Shown piece after piece: positions 1-6,370 of a stretch of 6,370 bases of DNA; position 1 is the first letter of the stretch; each line of letters begins with the position of its first letter. The stretch comes from Pseudomonadota bacterium (GTDB taxonomy: Bacteria; Pseudomonadota; Alphaproteobacteria; Acetobacterales; Acetobacteraceae): positions 1 through 6,370 of the forward strand of contig JAJYFW010000116.1 of assembly GCA_021785335.1 (NCBI GenBank), read 5' to 3'. A program made the position numbers and the translations under genes. Under the pieces are notes generated by a model, which worked only from the letters and a program-made list of their open reading frames with translations, searched no databases and was not told the origin of the DNA.

Positions 1-498
1 GCTGCAGCACCAGTGCGCGCGCGATCGCCACGCGCTGGCGCTGCCCGCCGGAGAGCTGCCCCGGGTAGCGCGCCGCCATCTCCGGCGCGAGGCCGACGCG
101 CGACAGCATCGAGAGGGCCCGTTCCCGCCGTTCGGCGCGCGCCACGCCCGCCGCGCGCAGCGGCAGCGCCACGATCTCGCCCACGCGCCGGCGCGGGTTG
201 AGCGAACTCGCCGGATCCTGGAACACCGGCTGGATCAGCCGCGCCCGCGCCAGCCGGTCCATCGCCTGCAGCACCTGCCCGCCGACGCGCACAGCCCCTC
301 CGCTGGGTGCCAGCAGCCCGAGCAGCAGCCGCGCGAAGGTCGACTTGCCGCAGCCGGATTCGCCCACGATGCCGAGCGCCATGCCCTCCGGCACGGTGAG
401 CGACACGTCGTCCACCGCCACCACGCGGCGGCGCACGCCGAACGTGCCGGCGCGCTGGTCGAACACCGCCGAGACGCCGCTCGCCTCGATCGCGGCGC

Positions 499-502
<4 letters not shown>
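1..502 (-). CDS. Opp/Dpp-family ABC importer ATPase, F-type subunit (partial, C-terminus beyond the left edge)
   Basis: Cytoplasmic ATP-hydrolysing subunit of a peptide/nickel-type ABC importer, expected to pair with the neighbouring D-type ATPase. The visible 167 residues show Walker A GESGCGKST (residues 48-55 plus T), a Q-loop with FQDPASSLNP (94-103) and the ABC signature LSGGQRQR (150-157). The window ends just before the expected Walker B, so D-loop, H-loop and the C-terminal oligopeptide-transporter extension are unseen; family members are usually about 320-340 aa, so roughly half is present. The ATG at 502-500 overlaps the TGA of the upstream ATPase (ATGA) and is preceded by GGGAGG, four bases away, which supports this start. 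It is the last gene of the four-gene importer set that lies inside the window. The exact substrate cannot be read from an ATPase. Family call is secure; the DppF/OppF label rests on gene order and the classic QDPxxSLNP motif. Confidence 0.93.
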
Positions 503-1463
<961 letters not shown>

Positions 1464-1467
<4 letters not shown>

Positions 1468-2297
1468 CCGCCGCTCTCGCCGCCAAGCGTGTCGCGCAGC
1501 CCGTCGCCCAGCAGGTTGATGCCGAGTACCAGCACGAACAGCGTGAGGCCGGGGATCTCGATCACCCAGGGCTTGAAGAACATGTAGTCCTTCGCTTCGG
1601 CGATCATGAGTCCGAGGTCGGGCATCGGCGGCGGCACGCCGAGCCCGAGGAAGGAAAGCGCGGCCGCGAGCAGGATGGCGATCGCCATGTCCACCGTTGC
1701 CACCACGATCAGGTGATGCACGATGTTGGGCAGGATCTCCCCGAGCACGATCCACCGCCGCGAGCACCCCGCGCACCAAGCCGCCGCCACGTAGTCGCGC
1801 GAGGCTACCTGCCGTGTCGCGGAACGCGAAACGACCGCGAAACGTTCCCACAGCAGCAGCCCGATGGTGAGCATCACCACGGTAAGCGAGCTGCCGACCA
1901 GGAACACCACCGTCAGCGCCACCAGGATGATGGGAATCGCGAGCCGGCAGGAGACGATGAACATCACCACCGCATCCACCCAGCCGCCGAAATACCCGCC
2001 GATCACGCCGAGCGTGGTGCCGATCAGCCCCGAGAGCACGACGGTGGTGAGCCCGATCATCAGCGAGATGCGCACGCCGAGCACGAGCCGCGCGAGATAG
2101 TCCCTCCCGAGTTGGTCGGTGCCGAACGGGTGCGTGGGCGAGCCCCCCGGCAGCCATTCCGGCGGCACGAAGCGATGCGCCAGGTTCTGCGTGAACGGGT
2201 CGTGCGGCACGAGCATCGGCCCGAATATCGCGACCAGCACCGCGAACCCGACGATGACCGTGCCAAGCACCAGCGGCAGGCGCCTCACTGCCCTCAC
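1464..2297 (-). CDS. Opp/Dpp-family ABC importer permease, C-type subunit
   Basis: Complete 277-aa inner-membrane permease. Features in order: N-terminal membrane segment (about 8-30); the hallmark periplasmic motif HPFGTDQLGRD (56-66); further hydrophobic segments around 76-100, 109-134, 136-150, 194-218 and 246-264; a cytoplasmic EAA-type loop (169-190, ending GEILPN) that contacts the ATPases; and the C-type endings SFLGLGVPPP (215-224) and NLLGDGLRD (261-269). The EAA glutamate is replaced (AAAWCAGCSRR), and the loop carries two cysteines, C175 and C178. The start is GTG at 2297-2295, overlapping the TGA of the upstream permease (GTGA). A second GTG three codons on is possible, and I see no strong Shine-Dalgarno, which fits coupled translation. 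It forms the translocation channel with the B-type permease. Confidence 0.95.
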
Positions 2298-3211
2298 GCC
2301 CCGCGCACCCGCGGGTCAAGCAGCGCGCTCACGAGGTCGGACGCCACCGTGAGGCCCACGAAGATCAGCGAAAACAGCAGCACCACCGCCTGCACCACAG
2401 GGAAGTCGCCCTTGCCGATCGATTCCCACGCGAGGTAGCCGAGGCCGTGGATGTTGAACACCACCTCCACCACCACGGAGCCGCCGAGGATGAAGCCGAG
2501 TTGCACGGCCGAGACCGCGACCACCGGCATCGCCGCGTTGCGCAGCGCGTGCTTTAGCACGATGGAGGCGCGGCTCAGCCCCTTCGCCCGCGCGGTGCGC
2601 ACGTAGTCCGCGCGCATCGCGTCCACCATGCCGCTGCGCGTGAGCCGCAGGATCACCGGGATCGCGACGAAGGAGAGCACGAAGGAGGGCAGGATATAGC
2701 CCGTCCAAGTGTCAACGCCCGCGATCGGCAGCCAGTGCAGGTCGATGCCGAACCAGATGATGACCAGCAGCCCAAGCCAGAAGCTCGGCATCGCCTGGCC
2801 GAGCAGGGCGACGGTGCCGATGGCGATGTCGAACACCGTGCCCTCCAGCAGCGCCGCGGCGATGCCCAGCGGCAGCGCGATCACCAGCGCCAGCATGATC
2901 GCGAACACCCCGAGCCGGAACGTCACCGGGAAATGCGTCGCGATCAGGCTCGACACTTTCTCATGGAACAGGAAGGAACGGCCGAGATCGCCATGCGCCG
3001 CTCGCGCCGCCCAGTCGTAGAACTGCACCGGCAGCGGCCGGTCAAGCCCTAGCTCGTGCTGGATCTTGGCAATCGCCTCGGCACTCGCCTCCGGTCCCGC
3101 GATGTTGATCGCGAGATTGCCGGAGGCGCGGCTCAGCAGGAAACTCGCGACCAGGACCGTGCTGCACACGAGCGCCCCAAGCAGCAACGACCGGAGCAGG
3201 AATCGCAGCAC
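2294..3211 (-). CDS. Opp/Dpp-family ABC importer permease, B-type subunit
   Basis: Complete 305-aa inner-membrane permease, first gene of the importer set. It has an N-terminal membrane helix (about 9-27), then the periplasmic region typical of B-type subunits with LGLDRPLPVQF (54-64) and GDLGRSF (74-80). Five more hydrophobic segments follow (about 98-122, 130-155, 172-190, 228-252, 273-295). The EAA-like cytoplasmic loop is DYVRTARAKGLS (202-213) leading to KHALRNAAMPV (220-230), and the chain ends with LLDPRVRGA (297-305), a standard B-type terminus. The start is GTG at 3211-3209 with AGGGGGA nine bases upstream. A candidate promoter lies about 70-100 bases upstream. No binding-protein gene separates it from that promoter, unlike the common A-B-C-D-F order. 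Family call is secure; the transported compound is unknown. Confidence 0.95.
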   Translation of the reverse strand: MLRFLLRSLLLGALVCSTVLVASFLLSRASGNLAINIAGPEASAEAIAKIQHELGLDRPLPVQFYDWAARAAHGDLGRSFLFHEKVSSLIATHFPVTFRLGVFAIMLALVIALPLGIAAALLEGTVFDIAIGTVALLGQAMPSFWLGLLVIIWFGIDLHWLPIAGVDTWTGYILPSFVLSFVAIPVILRLTRSGMVDAMRADYVRTARAKGLSRASIVLKHALRNAAMPVVAVSAVQLGFILGGSVVVEVVFNIHGLGYLAWESIGKGDFPVVQAVVLLFSLIFVGLTVASDLVSALLDPRVRGA

Positions 3212-3220
3212 CGGATACGG

Positions 3221-3227
3221 TCCCCCT
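3221..3227 (-). promoter_or_regulatory. Ribosome binding site of the B-type permease
   Basis: AGGGGGA on the minus strand, nine bases before the GTG at 3211. It supports GTG as the true start; the first residues already form the expected membrane helix. Confidence 0.6.
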
Positions 3228-3283
3228 TCGCGGCTGCGGATAACGCGCGCTCGCCGTCTGGCGCGACGAAACGCGGTGATGAA

Positions 3284-3312
3284 TTTATGGAATCACCCAC
3301 CCGCCCCGTCAA
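3284..3312 (-). promoter_or_regulatory. Candidate sigma70-type promoter for the importer operon
   Basis: On the minus strand a TTGACG -35 box (3312-3307) is separated by 17 bases from a CATAAA -10 box (3289-3284). The match is 5 of 6 and 4 of 6 to consensus with ideal spacing. The stretch around the -10 (gaatttatgg) is AT-rich within a very GC-rich region. It lies inside the 141-bp gap between the aconitase X stop and the permease start, predicting a start of transcription near 3277 and a leader of about 65 bases. It suggests the importer can be transcribed independently of aconitase X. I see no convincing intrinsic terminator in the gap, so read-through from aconitase X is also possible. Confidence 0.5.
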
Positions 3313-3352
3313 TGGCGCGGGCCGCTCGCGCAACGTGCCGCGGCGGCTGGCG

Positions 3353-5092
3353 CTAGCCCCTGACGCCGAGCCAGCCCGGCCGCCCGCGCCGGGAAAACCC
3401 GCTGCATGCCGCCTCGACGCAGGCCGCGAGGCCGCCGAACCGCACCTCCCGCCCGACCAGGCCCGGCGCGTAATGCGCGTATTTGCCGGAGTTCGTCATC
3501 AGCGTGCGCGCGGCCGGCGGCACCACCGGCTCGCCCAGCATGCACCAGCACGTGTCAGTGATGACCGTGGCGCCAAACCGTTCTATTTCCGCAATATAGC
3601 CAGCCGCGCTCGCGGCCTGGTGCACCGCCCGCCCGCAGGTCACGACGACGCTGGCACCGGGCGATCGCCTTCGCCCCCGCACCAGCCCCGCGAGGCGCGC
3701 GAACTCCGAGAGCGAGAAATGCGGATTGCCAAGGCTGACGAGGTCGATCGCCGAGTCGCCGGCGGTATCCAGCGTCTCCCATGTTGCTGCGAGATCCGAA
3801 AGGCTCATGGTGAGCACGCGCGCCGGTGCCTGGCCCGCCGCCTCGGGCGTGATGCCCGCGATGTGGAACATCGGTGCCGCCGCGGAGGTCGCGAAGGCAG
3901 CGCCGAACGCCTTGAGCTCGTCCTGCCCCGCGCCGCTGTTCTCCAGCCCGCGGATCAGCGGGATTTCCTTGCCGCAGATCGCGCCGCAGCCATAGCCGAG
4001 CACGGGCCAGAAGGAATCGTCCGCGCCCGGTGGAAACGCGACATCGATCGCGAGCGTCGCCCGGCGCCCCGCGTCGAGATGGCTCCCGGCGAGCGGCGCT
4101 CGCCCCGTCAGCGCCACGCAGGCGTCGAGGAAGTCGGGGTACTTCAGCGTCCGCGCTCCGAGCACGCTGTTGGCATACACAACGGCGTTCGACTCGCCCC
4201 AGCCGATCTGCTCGCCGAAGGCGGGCGCGGTCGCGAGCAGGTAGGGCGCGCAGGTGAAACTCGGCTGCGCGCCCAGCGCGAGATACGCGTCCGCGAGCGC
4301 GCTCGCCGGCTCGCCGAACGCTGGGTCCACGCCCAGCTCGCGCCAGCGCCGCCGGTCCACCGAGATTGAATTGAGCGTCGTCGGCACTCGCACGCGCCCG
4401 CCCATCTCCACCAGCATCTGCGCGAACCGCAGGCTCGCGGGTCCGGTGTAGATGCAGCCGTCGATATGCACCTGCGCGACGTCCGTCAGCCGCTCGGCGC
4501 CCTGCAGTTCCGCCATCGCGACCAGGAGCCGCATCGCGACCTCGCACGCCCTGCCGTGTCGGCCCGCGAGCATTTCCTCGTCGCGCGGTTCCAGTCGCAG
4601 CGTCGCCGCTTGCGCACTCGCGGCGGGGGGCGGTGCCGGCTGGGATGCGCGGCGCCCGTCCTCGGCTGGATGGAGCCAGTCCCCCGCGATGCGCGCGCGC
4701 GGATATGCGGCGAGGCGCGCGAAATCACCGGGCCCGATCCGCAGCACCGGCATCTTCTTCTCGAACACGAGCGCGCCCACCAGCGCCCCGAGGCTGATGA
4801 CCTCCTCCGCCTCGCAGACGACGATGGCGGCCGGCGCGCGCCCGTTGAGGATGAGTTCCAGCAGCACCGCGCTGCCGGTGCACGACCCGCGCCCGCCGGG
4901 TATCGCCAGAATGCGCCCGGTGACGCACTTCCCCGCCAGAGGATGGTGGTGGTCGATGACGACTCCCGTCGCGGGATCGATCCCGCCCCAGACGCTGAGG
5001 CCGGTCGTGGCATGCAGGATGTCGCCCTCGGCCTGTCCCGCGACCAGGGCGCGGCCAGGGACCGGGGCGTTCGTCGCAGCGGGCATTTCCAT
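3353..5092 (-). CDS. acnX: Aconitase X, single-chain (swivel + catalytic domain fusion); putative cis-3-hydroxy-L-proline dehydratase
   Basis: Complete 579-aa cytoplasmic hydro-lyase of the aconitase X family. Residues about 11-140 form the small swivel domain (DUF126): GGIDPATG (36-43), DHHHPLAGK (47-55), then PGGRGSCTGS (65-74), where the family carries its active-site serine region, and AIVVCEAEEVISLGA (89-103). A proline/alanine-rich linker (about 145-165) joins the large domain (DUF521). That domain shows HIDGCIYTG (209-217), SFTCAPYLL (278-286), GWGESNAVVYANSVLGART (297-315), GRAPLAGSH (330-338), GITPEAAG (413-420) and TNSGKYAHYAPG (533-544). Candidate metal or cluster cysteines include C213, C281, C369, C373, C486, C515 and C517. 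Characterised bacterial single-chain members dehydrate cis-3-hydroxy-L-proline to delta1-pyrroline-2-carboxylate; archaeal two-subunit members act on phosphomevalonate. I chose ATG 5092; ATG 5086 and an upstream in-frame GTG at 5173 (27 codons earlier, preceded by a purine-rich GAGAGG) are alternatives. Family is secure, substrate inferred. Confidence 0.93.
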   Translation of the reverse strand: MEMPAATNAPVPGRALVAGQAEGDILHATTGLSVWGGIDPATGVVIDHHHPLAGKCVTGRILAIPGGRGSCTGSAVLLELILNGRAPAAIVVCEAEEVISLGALVGALVFEKKMPVLRIGPGDFARLAAYPRARIAGDWLHPAEDGRRASQPAPPPAASAQAATLRLEPRDEEMLAGRHGRACEVAMRLLVAMAELQGAERLTDVAQVHIDGCIYTGPASLRFAQMLVEMGGRVRVPTTLNSISVDRRRWRELGVDPAFGEPASALADAYLALGAQPSFTCAPYLLATAPAFGEQIGWGESNAVVYANSVLGARTLKYPDFLDACVALTGRAPLAGSHLDAGRRATLAIDVAFPPGADDSFWPVLGYGCGAICGKEIPLIRGLENSGAGQDELKAFGAAFATSAAAPMFHIAGITPEAAGQAPARVLTMSLSDLAATWETLDTAGDSAIDLVSLGNPHFSLSEFARLAGLVRGRRRSPGASVVVTCGRAVHQAASAAGYIAEIERFGATVITDTCWCMLGEPVVPPAARTLMTNSGKYAHYAPGLVGREVRFGGLAACVEAACSGFSRRGRPGWLGVRG

Positions 5093-5105
5093 CAGGGTCG
5101 CACGG

Positions 5106-5112
5106 CCTCCTC
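5106..5112 (-). promoter_or_regulatory. Likely ribosome binding site of aconitase X
   Basis: GAGGAGG on the minus strand, 13 bases before the ATG at 5092. The sequence is near-ideal but the spacing is longer than usual, which leaves the exact start slightly uncertain. The closer GTG at 5103 is out of frame and stops after three codons. Confidence 0.45.
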
Positions 5113-5146
5113 GATCCGGTTTCGGCGCCGGGCGGAAGCGTAGGCC

Positions 5147-5160
5147 ATCGCCCCGGCGAT
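5147..5160. repeat. Perfect 14-bp inverted repeat, possible operator
   Basis: ATCGCC, two bases, then GGCGAT: both six-base arms match exactly. It sits in the divergent intergenic region, directly downstream (minus strand) of a TATAGT box at 5162-5167, so it would cover the expected transcription start of aconitase X. That placement suits a repressor site. GC-rich palindromes of this size also occur by chance, and no named regulator motif is recognised. If the GTG at 5173 were the true aconitase X start, the repeat would be coding. Confidence 0.35.
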
Positions 5161-5161
5161 C

Positions 5162-5167
5162 ACTATA
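5162..5167 (-). promoter_or_regulatory. Candidate -10 box for aconitase X
   Basis: TATAGT on the minus strand (5 of 6 to the sigma70 consensus), about 70 bases before the chosen start codon. No convincing -35 box lies 16-19 bases upstream, so it would need an activator or another sigma factor. Weak call. Confidence 0.25.
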
Positions 5168-5203
5168 CGGCACGCCTCTCCCGCCCTCCCTAATCGTGCC
5201 CAC

Positions 5204-5241
5204 CCAAGTTTTGGATATAGCCAACGCGGCCGCAAGGTTGG
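5204..5241. repeat. Alternating CCAA/TTGG tetramers in the divergent intergenic region, possible regulator binding array
   Basis: CCAA (5204-5207), TTGG (5211-5214), CCAA (5221-5224) and TTGG (5238-5241) alternate within 38 bases. They create overlapping inverted repeats, CCAA-N3-TTGG and TTGG-ATATAG-CCAA. This is the most AT-rich part of the divergent region, and the central ATATAG could also serve as part of a -10 box in either direction. It lies 46-83 bases before the acyl-CoA dehydrogenase start. No known regulator site is recognised; tetramers are short and partly chance is possible. Confidence 0.3.
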
Positions 5242-5274
5242 AAAAGCAACGCCGCACGCAACGACTCGCGCCGC

Positions 5275-5280
5275 GGGAGG
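5275..5280 (+). promoter_or_regulatory. Ribosome binding site of the acyl-CoA dehydrogenase
   Basis: GGGAGG, six bases before the ATG at 5287 (gggaggaaccgg-ATG). Strong match and spacing, fixing the start of the rightward gene. Confidence 0.7.
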
Positions 5281-5286
5281 AACCGG

Positions 5287-6370
5287 ATGGATTTCGCGCT
5301 TACCGAGGAACAGCGGATGTTCGCAGACTCGGTCCGCCGCTTCGCCGCCGACCACCTGGCGCAGGGCGCGCTCCGCCGCGCGCACACCGAAGGCTTTCCG
5401 TTCGAGGTCGCCCGCCTCGCCGCCGCGCAGGGACTGCTCGGCATCACCATCGCGGAGAAGGATGGCGGCCAGGGCGGCACGCTGATGGACGCGGTGATCG
5501 CGATCGAGCAGGTTGCCGCCGTCTGCCCGCGCTCGGCGGACGCGATCCAGGCCGGCAATTTCGGCCCCATCCGCACCTTCGCCGAATACGCCACGCCGGA
5601 ACAAAAGGCACGCTGGCTGCCTGGCCTGCTCGCCGGCGAGAGCGTGATCTGCCTCGGCATGAGCGAGCCCGAGGCCGGGTCCGCCGCGACGGACCTGCGC
5701 ACCACGGCGCGGCTCGACGGCGACCACTACGTCCTCGACGGCTCCAAGGTGTTCGGCACCAACAGCGCGGAGGCCGCGGTGTTCCTCGTCTATTGCCGCT
5801 TCGGGCCGGGGCTCGACGGCATCGGCTCGATCCTGGTGGAGCGCGGCACGCCCGGCTTCACCGTGGGCAAACCCTCGCGCTTCATGAACGGCGAGACATG
5901 GAGCGCGCTTTATTTCGAGGCGTGCCGCGTGCCGAAGGAAAATCTCCTGCTCGGCCCCGGCGGCTTCAAGAAGCAGATCGCCGCCTTCAACGCCGAGCGC
6001 ATCGGCAACGCGGCACGCTCGCTCGCAGTCGGCCGCCACGCCTACGAGCGCGCGCGCGAACACGCGGCGACGCGCCGGCAGTTCGGCCGCGTGCTCGCGG
6101 AGTTCCAGGGCCTGCAATGGAAATTCGCGGAACTCGCGGTGCAGATGGAGGCGGCGCAACTGCTGCTCTACCGCGCCGCGACGAACGCGGACCGCGGCCT
6201 GCCCAGCGCCTATGACACGAGCGTGGCCAAGCTCGCGTGCAACCAGGCCGGTTTCGCCGCGGCGAACGAGGCGATCCAGGTCATGGGCGGCACCGGCTTC
6301 AGCGAGGAAGCGATCGTGGAATACTGCATGCGCCGCTGCCGCGGCTGGATGATCGCCGGCGGCTCCGTCG
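5287..6370 (+). CDS. Acyl-CoA dehydrogenase family protein (partial, C-terminus beyond the right edge)
   Basis: FAD enzyme that introduces a 2,3-double bond into an acyl-CoA thioester and passes electrons to ETF; cytoplasmic. The visible 361 residues cover nearly the whole fold. The N-terminal helical domain starts MDFALTEEQRMF, with GITIAEKDGGQGG (52-64). The FAD/substrate motif is GMSEPEAGSAATDL (124-137), followed by DGSKVFGTNS (151-160) in the beta domain. The C-terminal helical domain has NAERIGNAAR (235-244), RRQFGR (263-268), FQGLQ (273-277) and IQVMGGTGFSEE (330-341). At the position of the medium-chain catalytic glutamate the protein has alanine (A357 in MIAGGS). E237 in NAER aligns with the isovaleryl-CoA/long-chain dehydrogenase catalytic glutamate, so the enzyme is probably active with the base on helix G. 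Families run about 380 aa, so some 20 residues are missing. Transcribed divergently from aconitase X. Substrate is unknown. Confidence 0.95.
   Translation, partial: MDFALTEEQRMFADSVRRFAADHLAQGALRRAHTEGFPFEVARLAAAQGLLGITIAEKDGGQGGTLMDAVIAIEQVAAVCPRSADAIQAGNFGPIRTFAEYATPEQKARWLPGLLAGESVICLGMSEPEAGSAATDLRTTARLDGDHYVLDGSKVFGTNSAEAAVFLVYCRFGPGLDGIGSILVERGTPGFTVGKPSRFMNGETWSALYFEACRVPKENLLLGPGGFKKQIAAFNAERIGNAARSLAVGRHAYERAREHAATRRQFGRVLAEFQGLQWKFAELAVQMEAAQLLLYRAATNADRGLPSAYDTSVAKLACNQAGFAAANEAIQVMGGTGFSEEAIVEYCMRRCRGWMIAGGSV

Noticed and set aside
1468..2319. In-frame extension of the D-type ATPase reading frame up to 2319
   Set aside because: It is antisense-free but overlaps the C-type permease in another frame, has no recognisable homology, and the ATPase homology begins exactly at the ATG at 1467 that overlaps the permease stop.
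3315..3331. GCGCG/CGCGC hairpin with a 7-base loop after the aconitase X stop, as a terminator
   Set aside because: Only a 5-bp stem and no following T-run on the minus strand; such stems are common by chance in this GC content.
5093..5257. N-terminal extension of aconitase X to 5257
   Set aside because: The added residues are charged and irregular, no family homology precedes the chosen ATG, and the stretch carries the divergent regulatory sequence.
5238..5266. TTGGAA as a -35 box for the acyl-CoA dehydrogenase
   Set aside because: No -10-like hexamer lies 16-18 bases downstream; the region there is GC-rich.
5092..6159. Long minus-strand frame opposite the acyl-CoA dehydrogenase
   Set aside because: Shadow of the plus-strand gene; its residues mirror the dehydrogenase codons and contain no recognisable domain.
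3056..6215. Long plus-strand frames over aconitase X and into the acyl-CoA dehydrogenase (such as 3056-4369 and 4452-6215)
   Set aside because: Low-complexity arginine/alanine translation with no motifs; the real proteins in the other frames have full family motifs.

Overview
The window is high in G+C (clearly well above 60% by eye, with G/C-rich third codon positions). It reads as ordinary, densely packed chromosome from a proteobacterium. An alphaproteobacterium of the Acetobacteraceae/Rhodospirillales type would fit, but that is an inference from composition and gene content, not a demonstrated assignment. I see no RNA genes, insertion sequences, CRISPR arrays or prophage genes.

Layout. 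From about 3211 down to the left edge, on the minus strand, lies a peptide/nickel-type (Opp/Dpp family) ABC importer in the order permease B, permease C, ATPase D, ATPase F. The genes are chained by 4-bp stop/start overlaps (GTGA, ATGA, ATGA). The last ATPase is cut by the left edge just after its signature motif. No substrate-binding protein lies in the window. A 141-bp gap (3212-3352) separates the importer from the next minus-strand gene. The gap holds a good sigma70-like promoter facing the importer. Upstream of the gap, at 3353-5092, is a single-chain aconitase X: the small swivel domain (DUF126) is fused ahead of the large catalytic domain (DUF521). A 194-bp divergent intergenic region follows (5093-5286), with candidate regulatory repeats. 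On the plus strand, an acyl-CoA dehydrogenase runs off the right edge at 6370, lacking only its extreme C-terminus.

How they may work together. Characterised bacterial single-chain AcnX enzymes dehydrate cis-3-hydroxy-L-proline to delta1-pyrroline-2-carboxylate; archaeal two-subunit relatives dehydrate phosphomevalonate. An Opp/Dpp importer beside AcnX suggests uptake of a small hydroxylated acid, amino acid or short peptide, followed by dehydration in the cytoplasm. The divergent acyl-CoA dehydrogenase leaves open a CoA-linked pathway with a different AcnX substrate. The dehydrogenase appears to use the isovaleryl-CoA/long-chain type catalytic glutamate position (E237) rather than the medium-chain position, which is alanine here (A357). 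The most useful open questions are the AcnX substrate, the missing binding protein and the control of the divergent region.
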